This document shows positions 1 through 5,716 of a stretch of DNA of 11,672 nucleotides, in pieces. Position 1 is the stretch's first letter. Each line of letters opens with the position of its first letter. Origin of the DNA: UBA1412 sp964609795 (GTDB lineage Bacteria; Verrucomicrobiota; Verrucomicrobiia; Limisphaerales; UBA1412); contig CAZSTC010000060.1 of the NCBI GenBank assembly GCA_964609795.1, forward strand, positions 1 through 11,672, read 5' to 3'. The notes under the pieces are model-generated. The model worked only from the letters and a program-made list of their open reading frames with translations. It searched no databases and had not been told where the DNA came from. The position numbers were made by a program, and so were the translations under genes.

Positions 1-1272
1 GCCCTGAGCGTCAGCGGAGTCTGCGACATCTCCTTTAATAAAAACCCGATCGCTCCGGATACGGTCAAATATATCCAGACCGATGTCATGGGCCAGGGAC
101 TCCTGCGTCAGGTCTGGTATAACTGTGACTCCAGCCTGAGCACCCTGACCAGTAAAGCAACCTACCCGAACTCTCCGGACCTGGTGGATTCGGTAGCGAG
201 CTTCATCTCACCCATTGATTGGGCTGATAATTACGGCCAAAAACTCAGCGGACTCATTATCCCGCCGGTCACCGGCTCCTACACCTTCTGGATTTGCAGC
301 GATGATGACTCGGAGCTCTGGCTCAGCACCGATGAAAGTCCAACCCATAAACGCAGGATTGCCTACCTCTACGGATGGGCACCGGTGAACACTTGGGATA
401 ATTACGCTTCACAGAAATCGTCTCCGGTTTCGCTGACGGCCAATAAAACCTATTACATCGAAGGAATTCAGACCGACGGCACCGGCGGCGATCATATTAT
501 CGTGCAGTGGCAGCTCCCCTCCGGAGTCATGGAGTCGCCGATTCCTCAAACACGGCTCTTTCCGCCAGGAGCATCATTCACCGCTCCTGAAATAGTGATT
601 CAACCGCAATCTCTTTCCCGTTATGAGGGAGAAAGTGCCATCTTCGAAGTCTTCGTCAAGAGCGGCACCCCGATCACTTATCGATGGGAGATTAATGGGG
701 TTCCGGATATTTCCCTGAATCAGCGCACCCTGAGTTTTGACAACGTCACCTTGGAGCAGAATGGTCTACAGGTTCGCTGCCGCGTCACCAACCTCAACGG
801 GGAACTGACCAGCGCTGCCGCCACCCTCTCGGTACTCGCTCCGCTCGAAGAGGTCAGCATCCTGACGCAACCGCAAGGAGGCACCATCAGAGAAGGCGAT
901 GCACTCACCCTGAGCGTCCAGGCAGCCGGCTCACCTCCGCTTTCTTATGCGTGGTATCGGGATGGAATCCAGGTGGAAGGCGATGCGGAAACGCTGGTCG
1001 TTTCAGAGGCCGGACTCTACAAGGTCAAAGTCACTAACCCGAAGGGAAGTCTCTTCAGTAGTGAAGTCCAGGTCATCGTGCAAACCGACCCGCAGGAGCC
1101 GCCCACGCTTACTATCCTGAGAGGCACCTCGGATCAGATTCTCGTCCAGTTTGAGGGACGCCTGGAAGCTGCATCCTCTCTGAGTGAGGCTGATTGGGTT
1201 CAGATTGCAACTGAATCCCCGGCATGGATTACTCCCTCTGAGAAGATAAAATTCTTCAGAGCAGTGAGATAG
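1..1272 (+). CDS. PA14 and Ig-like domain surface protein (5' partial)
   Basis: The reading frame is open from base 1, so only the C-terminal 423 residues are present. Residues about 32-187 look like a PA14 domain, a beta-barrel carbohydrate-binding or adhesion module: 'GLLRQVWYN' at the start, 'PPVTGSYTFWICSDDDSELW' in the middle and 'VQWQLPSG' near the end. Two Ig-like domains follow (about 197-280 and 286-361), each opening with a 'QPQ' strand and carrying the core tryptophan ('YRWEINGV', 'YAWYRDGI'). The last 55 residues form a small module ending 'KFFRAVR', a tail common at the C-terminus of exported Verrucomicrobiota proteins and possibly tied to secretion or anchoring. The signal peptide and any catalytic domain would lie upstream of the window. 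It is probably extracellular and may bind glycans. The domain calls are secure, the role is inferred. Confidence 0.85.
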   Translation, partial: ALSVSGVCDISFNKNPIAPDTVKYIQTDVMGQGLLRQVWYNCDSSLSTLTSKATYPNSPDLVDSVASFISPIDWADNYGQKLSGLIIPPVTGSYTFWICSDDDSELWLSTDESPTHKRRIAYLYGWAPVNTWDNYASQKSSPVSLTANKTYYIEGIQTDGTGGDHIIVQWQLPSGVMESPIPQTRLFPPGASFTAPEIVIQPQSLSRYEGESAIFEVFVKSGTPITYRWEINGVPDISLNQRTLSFDNVTLEQNGLQVRCRVTNLNGELTSAAATLSVLAPLEEVSILTQPQGGTIREGDALTLSVQAAGSPPLSYAWYRDGIQVEGDAETLVVSEAGLYKVKVTNPKGSLFSSEVQVIVQTDPQEPPTLTILRGTSDQILVQFEGRLEAASSLSEADWVQIATESPAWITPSEKIKFFRAVR

Positions 1273-1293
1273 AATAGATAAAACGGATTCATC

Positions 1294-1310
1294 CCGTGGT
1301 TTTTCCACGG
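1294..1310 (+). other. small hairpin before the terminator
   Basis: CCGTGG (1294-1299) and CCACGG (1305-1310) form a perfect 6-bp stem around a five-T loop, ending four bases before the main terminator stem. It has no T-tract after it, so it is not a terminator by itself. It may help protect the 3' end of the transcript or assist termination. Confidence 0.45.
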
Positions 1311-1313
1311 CTT

Positions 1314-1345
1314 AATGCCCTTGCAAACAGCAAGGGCATTTTTTT
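1314..1345 (+). terminator. rho-independent terminator after the PA14 gene
   Basis: An 11-bp perfect stem (1314-1324 with 1330-1340) closes a five-base AAACA loop, and an unbroken T-run covers 1339-1345. It lies about 40 bases past the stop codon of the PA14/Ig gene and upstream of the rpsA promoter, so it separates the two transcription units. Confidence 0.93.
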
Positions 1346-1377
1346 CTCAAAATTCGGGAGATTTTTCTTCTTTCCGA

Positions 1378-1407
1378 TTGCATTTCGCTTTTCACAGGTG
1401 CTATGAT
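1378..1407 (+). promoter_or_regulatory. sigma70-type promoter for rpsA
   Basis: TTGCAT (1378-1383) and TATGAT (1402-1407) are separated by 18 bases, and a TG one base before the -10 box makes it an extended -10 promoter. Transcription would start near 1414, giving an rpsA leader of roughly 190 bases. The site lies just past the preceding terminator, which supports an independent rpsA unit. It is a consensus match only. Confidence 0.7.
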
Positions 1408-1413
1408 TCCCCT

Positions 1414-1601
1414 TCGCTTTTGGCGAGTGCGAGGAGCATTTGCTTTCTGACGGAGGGTCCGTCAGTGACAAAGCGCGAAAAGAAACAAACAAACCATCTG
1501 GCTATGAACGCTAATGTCTTAGCTGGAAGAACTATAAAAAATTAGCGGAATACCCTTTCAGGGGATTCCCACGGGGAGTAAGTTCCCCGTCATTCCTCAT
1601 T
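1414..1601 (+). promoter_or_regulatory. structured rpsA 5' leader, candidate autoregulatory element
   Basis: This non-coding stretch holds a series of stem-loops. (a) GCTTT 1442-1446 with AAAGC 1470-1474, continuing into an 8-bp stem 1447-1454/1458-1465 with a GGG loop and a four-base bulge. (b) GCTAA 1510-1514 with TTAGC 1519-1523, or alternatively with TTAGC 1542-1546. (c) CCCT 1553-1556 with AGGG 1560-1563. (d) A 7-bp stem 1571-1577/1584-1590. The 11 bases before the rpsA ATG (CATTCCTCATT) contain no Shine-Dalgarno sequence. The purine-rich GGGGAG at 1573-1578 is too far away (about 23 bases) and mostly inside stem (d). In Gammaproteobacteria the rpsA mRNA is likewise SD-poor, uses leader hairpins for initiation and is repressed by free S1. 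A similar mechanism here is inferred. Confidence 0.55.
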
Positions 1602-3284
1602 ATGTCCTTCAATATGGAAGAGGCTCTGGCGCGTACCTTTATGGAATTCGCTCCGGGCCAGGTCGTCAAAGGTTACGTCATCGAAGTCCGTGCAAAAGAA
1701 GTTCTGGTTGATATCGGCTACAAGAGCGAAGGTATCATCCCCATTGCAGAGTTCGACGAACCTGAAAATATTAAACCCGGTGATGAAGAGGATGTTCTGA
1801 TCGAACGCCTCGAAGATAAAGAAGGCTCAGTCCTTCTCTCCAAGAAAAAAGTAGCCTTCAAACAGAACTGGGAAAGAATCCAGGCTGCCTGCAGCGAAGG
1901 TGGAGTCATCAGTGGTAAAGTCAAAGCAGTCGTCAAAGGCGGCTTGATCATCAACGTTGGCATCGAGGCATTCCTGCCGACAAGCCAGATAGATATTATC
2001 CCTCCCAAGAACTTGAATGAACTGGTGGGACAAACTTTCGATTTCAAAATCGTAAAAATCAATCAGGAACGCCAGAACATTGTTCTGAGCCGCCGTGAAC
2101 TCCTCGAGCAGGAACGCAGCGAACGCCGCTCCAAGCTCCTCGAAGAAATGGCGCCGGGCGATATCCGCAAGGGTACGGTTAAGAATATCACCGATTTCGG
2201 TGCCTTCATCGACCTCAACGGAATTGACGGCCTGCTGCATATCACCGATATGAGCTGGGGCCGTGTCAACCACCCGAGCGAAATCCTCAAGGTGGGTCAG
2301 GATATCGACGTCGTCGTCCTGGACATCAACCGCGAGAAAGAGCGCGTCAGCCTCGGTCTCAAGCAGAAACTCGCCAATCCCTGGCAGCAGATTTCCATCA
2401 ATTATCCTGTTGGCTCACATGTCAAAGGTAAAGTGGTCAACCTGGTTCCCTACGGCGCATTTGTCGAACTGGAGCCGGGAGTCGAGGGTCTGGTCCACGT
2501 GACCGAATTCTCCTGGACCAAGCGCATCGCCAAGGCTTCCGACGTCCTCAAAGTGGGTGACGATATCGAAGCCGTTGTCATCGGCGCAAACAGCGAAGAG
2601 CAGAAAATCTCTCTCTCCATCCGCCAGCTCGAAACCAACCCCTGGGAACTGGCAGCCGAGAAATATCCTCCGGGTACGAAGATCAAGGGCAAAGTCCGCA
2701 ACCTCACCAGCTACGGTGCGTTTGTTGAGCTCGAAGACGGTCTGGACGGTATGGTCCACGTGTCCGATCTCTCCTGGACCCGCAAGATCAACCATCCTTC
2801 CGAAATCGTCAAGAAGGGTAACGAAGTTGAAGCCGTGGTTCTGGAAATCGACAAGGCCAATCAGCGCATCGCTTTGGGCGTCAAACAGCTCGAAATCGAT
2901 CCTTGGGCCAACATTGATAGCCTCTACCGCGTGGGCGATTTGATCACCGGCCAGGTGACCAAGCTCGCTTCCTTCGGTGCATTCGTCGGACTGCAGAACG
3001 AAATCGACGGATTAGTCCATATTTCTCAAGTCAGCGAAGAGCATGTAGACCGCATCAAGAACGTTCTGAAGATCGGTCAGGAAGTCACCGCCCGCGTGAT
3101 CAAGATCGACAAGGCTGAGCGCAGAATCGGTCTATCCATCAAAGCCGCCAACTATACGACTGAGCAGCTCCAGGCTGAGCAGGCCGTACTGGATGCCTTG
3201 AAGCCGGGTGAAGACCTCGTCGCTCTCCAACACGCTTTCGAAGCGCTGGAGAATTCTGATTTCTCAGAAAATAAAGAAGACTAA
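1602..3284 (+). CDS. rpsA: 30S ribosomal protein S1
   Basis: A 560-residue protein (E. coli S1 has 557) with six S1/OB-fold RNA-binding repeats at about 17-85, 100-168, 185-255, 270-342, 357-429 and 443-515. The last four carry the classic pattern: GAF after a glycine- or serine-rich turn, then 'GLLHITDMSW', 'GLVHVTEFSW', 'GMVHVSDLSW' and 'GLVHISQVS'. Domains 1 and 2 are divergent, as expected for the ribosome-docking half of S1. The acidic tail after residue 516 is not part of a repeat. S1 brings mRNA to the 30S subunit and helps unfold structured or SD-poor leaders. The ATG at 1602 gives the full family length; an ATG four codons later (1614) is possible and also lacks an SD. The gene has its own promoter and terminator. 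Confidence 0.96.
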   Translation: MSFNMEEALARTFMEFAPGQVVKGYVIEVRAKEVLVDIGYKSEGIIPIAEFDEPENIKPGDEEDVLIERLEDKEGSVLLSKKKVAFKQNWERIQAACSEGGVISGKVKAVVKGGLIINVGIEAFLPTSQIDIIPPKNLNELVGQTFDFKIVKINQERQNIVLSRRELLEQERSERRSKLLEEMAPGDIRKGTVKNITDFGAFIDLNGIDGLLHITDMSWGRVNHPSEILKVGQDIDVVVLDINREKERVSLGLKQKLANPWQQISINYPVGSHVKGKVVNLVPYGAFVELEPGVEGLVHVTEFSWTKRIAKASDVLKVGDDIEAVVIGANSEEQKISLSIRQLETNPWELAAEKYPPGTKIKGKVRNLTSYGAFVELEDGLDGMVHVSDLSWTRKINHPSEIVKKGNEVEAVVLEIDKANQRIALGVKQLEIDPWANIDSLYRVGDLITGQVTKLASFGAFVGLQNEIDGLVHISQVSEEHVDRIKNVLKIGQEVTARVIKIDKAERRIGLSIKAANYTTEQLQAEQAVLDALKPGEDLVALQHAFEALENSDFSENKED

Positions 3285-3309
3285 TTCTTTAATCTCCTTA
3301 TAACGAAAC

Positions 3310-3350
3310 GACCGATTCGGGTTTGAATTCCGGATCGGTCTTTTTCTTTT
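3310..3350 (+). terminator. rho-independent terminator after rpsA
   Basis: An 11-bp stem (3310-3320 with 3330-3340, one G-U pair in the RNA) with a nine-base loop is followed by TTTTTCTTTT (3341-3350). It starts 26 bases after the rpsA stop. The convergent glycosyltransferase gene ends 27 bases to the right. On the - strand the same stem is followed by only a weak T-tract (GTTTCGTT), so bidirectional use is possible but less certain. Confidence 0.9.
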
Positions 3351-3376
3351 ACGGGAAAAGATGAGAAAGCGTCGGT

Positions 3377-4384
3377 TTATTGAAGGATGCTCTCGTAGAC
3401 TTTTATGTATTGCCGGGCAACTTCTTTCCAACTGGGAATCGGGAAAGTCTGTTGGCTGCCTCTCCGGGCCGTGGCGTAAAAACGCGTCAGCGCCTGCGCT
3501 ATCGAATCTACGCTTCCCAGAGGCGTGGTCTCCACCTGCTTCAAGTGGCCATAGACTTTTGAAGCCCAGGGCAAATCGGGCAATAAAAGCGGAAGACCGG
3601 CCGCAGCCGCCTCGTAAATCGCGATGCAACCGCTCTCAAACTGACTCATCAGGGCAAAACCGCGGGCTCGCCTCAGATATTGATACTTTTCCTTTTGAGA
3701 AACGAAACCCGCATAGCGGACTGTCTTGCCGTCGGCGATTGATAAGAACCGCTTAAAGTAATCATCTTCCACCAAGGGCTTGCCCAGAAACACCACCGGA
3801 ACCCCGGCTTTCTGTGCAGCCTCGGCCAGGAGCAGAGAGTTCTTCCGCTCTGAAATTACCGCTAACGAGATGAGGTAATCCCCTTCTCCCCTTCCCTCCG
3901 GGGATGAGAGCTCGGCAATCGCCTCCTCTACCAACCCGGAAGAAATCACATGCCCTTTACCGGGCGATGCGTCAAAGAGATATTGAGATACGGCCAGTTC
4001 GATCGGCACGATATAGACCATCGCATCCAGAAGCTGATACGCATCCCAGGCCATACGGTTTACCAGTCCGGGCATCGCTCTGCGGGTCAGGCGGGTGATC
4101 TGCCGCTGAATCCAAAGCTGGAGCGGCGTTCGGGATGCCGTCTGATCGAGTGTCTCGGTCATCACGACCTTAAAGCCTTTTTCATGAGCCAGCCGGATAT
4201 TGATGGCAAAAGGAGGGCGGCCCATGTAGTGGAGAATATCCCCGCGCTGGCTCGAATCCCACCAACGCTCGGGCTCCACCTCCACACCCAGCTTGGAGAG
4301 CTCGCTCATCAACGCCTCCGTCAGGGTCTGCATCCCTCCGTGCGCCAGAAAGAAAGGAACCGCGTGAGAAAAAATCACTTTCAT
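3377..4384 (-). CDS. GT4-type glycosyltransferase (GT-B fold)
   Basis: A 335-residue cytoplasmic protein with no signal peptide. The N-terminal part begins 'MKVIFSHAVPFF' followed by a glycine loop 'HGGMQT' (residues 15-20), typical of group 1 transferases. The C-terminal half has the retaining-transferase EX7E motif, E250 and E258, within 'SQFESGCIAIYEAAAAGLP', and the preceding 'VRYAGFVSQKEKYQYLRRA' matches the usual nucleotide-sugar domain. It would transfer a sugar from an activated donor to a glycan or lipid acceptor; donor and acceptor cannot be told. The ATG overlaps the stop of the upstream beta-helix gene (ATGA), with GAGG four bases before the ATG, so the two are likely translationally coupled. 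A short 'SSPEGRGEG' segment (160-168) between the two lobes is compositionally odd. Confidence 0.88.
   Translation of the reverse strand: MKVIFSHAVPFFLAHGGMQTLTEALMSELSKLGVEVEPERWWDSSQRGDILHYMGRPPFAINIRLAHEKGFKVVMTETLDQTASRTPLQLWIQRQITRLTRRAMPGLVNRMAWDAYQLLDAMVYIVPIELAVSQYLFDASPGKGHVISSGLVEEAIAELSSPEGRGEGDYLISLAVISERKNSLLLAEAAQKAGVPVVFLGKPLVEDDYFKRFLSIADGKTVRYAGFVSQKEKYQYLRRARGFALMSQFESGCIAIYEAAAAGLPLLLPDLPWASKVYGHLKQVETTPLGSVDSIAQALTRFYATARRGSQQTFPIPSWKEVARQYIKVYESILQ
3879..3906. repeat. GA/CT-rich imperfect palindrome inside the glycosyltransferase gene
   Basis: ATCCCC (3879-3884) and GGGGAT (3901-3906) are inverted arms around a pure-pyrimidine stretch on the + strand. On the coding strand it reads 'SSPEGRGEGD', which falls between the two Rossmann-like lobes. 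The look resembles small dispersed CCCTCTCCCC/GGGGAGAGG-type repeats that enter genes in frame in many bacteria. Only one copy is visible here, so repeat status is inferred. Confidence 0.3.
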
Positions 4385-5643
4385 TTCGCCTCTTCAGTGC
4401 CGGGCTTTCTACTCCAGGGCTGCTCGTTCTTATCGAAACAATCGGTGGCGAAAACCAGGGCTTTCGGGTTCGAAATCGTGATCGGCTCAGCCGCTTCGTA
4501 ATTCCTCATCCGCGATCCGTAAAGGGAGACCGTCAGCTTCTGGTCGCCACGAACCAACATGAAATCCTGAGATTTACCGATGGCCGTCACCGCTCCATTG
4601 CCGCCGGAAAACGCCTCCACGTTCGTAAAAGCGCAGTGACCCTGGCCCTCCACGATAATGGGGTGAACATCCTCAAGCTTCTCGCCGACATTGGCAATAA
4701 TGCTCCCCTGAGCAATCTGCCAGTTGCGGTTGAATGTGCTGTCACCCATCTTATGAATACCAATGGTGACACAATCCAGATTGAAATTCGTCAGTTGCCC
4801 ATAAGTTGCCGGGCCCAGATAAATTCCCCCATAAACGCCAAAAGTGAAGAGGTCCATGAGCTGCGCATTATCGGTATGATTAATCGCGTAGGTGAAAGTC
4901 TTCCTGGCAATCACTGAATCAATCACGGAGCGGCTGAAACCGCCGGCAAAAATCCTCTGATTAGACGGGTTCACATGGCAGTGAAGGACCCTCGGCACGT
5001 CATAGCAGCGGTCAATCCGGATAAACTCCCCGCTCAACGGATAGCCATAGCAATGCTCAAAGAGAATCTGCTCACAAATACGGGGTGCGGGAGAATTGAA
5101 ATCCATGGCGGTGTATTCTCCGTAAAAAGTCAGACAGCTCAAAGTGACTCCCTGCACCGATTTGGTCTGGGATACCTGAATGGTGGGCGGATAAGCGATG
5201 ACTTTATCGGGTTGGCGCAATGTTTGTTGGGGATACCAAAACTGAATTCCTCGAATTTGGGTCGCGTTCTCCACCGTGATAAAGGGAGCAGAATCGTCTT
5301 CTATCTTGAAAACACTCCCCACCGGCTGGCGTTTATCCGGATGGCAGGTTCCTCGACCCGTAGGCCCGTGGGCACCTATCAGCGAAGCATTCTGCTTCAG
5401 AATAACGCCGCTTTTTATCGGGTAAGGGTCTTCCACCGGCTCCACATAAAGAGCGGCACCGCAGCGGGAGGCCCAATCAATCGCTTTCTGAAGATTCTCC
5501 TGATTCACTTCGGGGGCATTCTCCGGCAGAACTCCGAACTTCTGAATGCTCACCGGTCCTTGTCCGGAAGATTCTCCCCAAACAGAACAAACCGCCGCAA
5601 GCACCGCTAACGCGCACCATTTCTTTAAGGCACCAAAACTCAT
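4381..5643 (-). CDS. secreted right-handed beta-helix (pectate-lyase-like) protein
   Basis: A 420-residue protein when started at the ATG at 5643. That start gives a clean signal peptide: 'MSFGALKKW' then a hydrophobic core 'CALAVLAAVCSVWG', with cleavage expected around 'ESSGQG'. An upstream in-frame TTG at 5679 would add 12 residues before the signal peptide and is less likely. The mature N-terminus ('VSIQKFGVLPEN', 'NLQKAIDWASRCGAALYVEP', 'ASLIGAHGP') follows the opening of the pectate lyase superfamily 3 fold, and the remainder shows the short-turn periodicity of a parallel beta-helix. Such proteins cleave or bind polysaccharides; I cannot identify catalytic residues with confidence, so the substrate is unknown. 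It sits 73 bases after the GH78-like gene and overlaps the glycosyltransferase gene by four bases. No SD is seen before the ATG. Confidence 0.8.
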   Translation of the reverse strand: MSFGALKKWCALAVLAAVCSVWGESSGQGPVSIQKFGVLPENAPEVNQENLQKAIDWASRCGAALYVEPVEDPYPIKSGVILKQNASLIGAHGPTGRGTCHPDKRQPVGSVFKIEDDSAPFITVENATQIRGIQFWYPQQTLRQPDKVIAYPPTIQVSQTKSVQGVTLSCLTFYGEYTAMDFNSPAPRICEQILFEHCYGYPLSGEFIRIDRCYDVPRVLHCHVNPSNQRIFAGGFSRSVIDSVIARKTFTYAINHTDNAQLMDLFTFGVYGGIYLGPATYGQLTNFNLDCVTIGIHKMGDSTFNRNWQIAQGSIIANVGEKLEDVHPIIVEGQGHCAFTNVEAFSGGNGAVTAIGKSQDFMLVRGDQKLTVSLYGSRMRNYEAAEPITISNPKALVFATDCFDKNEQPWSRKPGTEEAK

Positions 5644-5655
5644 GCGGACCAGACT

Positions 5656-5670
5656 AGAGTGATTCACTCT
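5656..5670. promoter_or_regulatory. perfect palindrome upstream of the beta-helix gene
   Basis: AGAGTGATTCACTCT is a perfect 7-bp inverted repeat with one central base, 12 bases upstream of the ATG at 5643. It could be an operator for a dimeric regulator. A weak -35-like TTGATT on the - strand with a 17-base spacer would place the palindrome in the spacer, but the matching -10 (TAGTCT) is poor. As RNA the one-base loop would be strained, so a protein-binding site fits better than a hairpin. Confidence 0.4.
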
Positions 5671-5716
5671 TAAAATCAATCTCTAATCCGAGCGTCCTAT
5701 GCGGAGAATGCGGAAA

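Noticed and set aside
1315..1545. A 76-codon open frame on the + strand across the terminator and rpsA leader
   Set aside because: It starts inside the terminator stem, upstream of the rpsA promoter, and spans strong hairpins; its protein has no recognisable feature. I treat the region as regulatory.
1827..2273. A 148-codon open frame on the - strand inside rpsA
   Set aside because: Fully embedded in the S1 repeats of rpsA, with a composition expected from reverse-complemented S1 codons.
2440..2790. Near-repeated DNA between successive S1 domains (for example around 2447-2520 and 2710-2783)
   Set aside because: This similarity follows from the homologous S1 domains in the protein and is not a separate DNA repeat.
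4975..5610. A 211-codon open frame on the + strand within the beta-helix gene
   Set aside because: Opposite the conserved N-terminal part of the beta-helix protein; no domain and no suitable ribosome-binding site.
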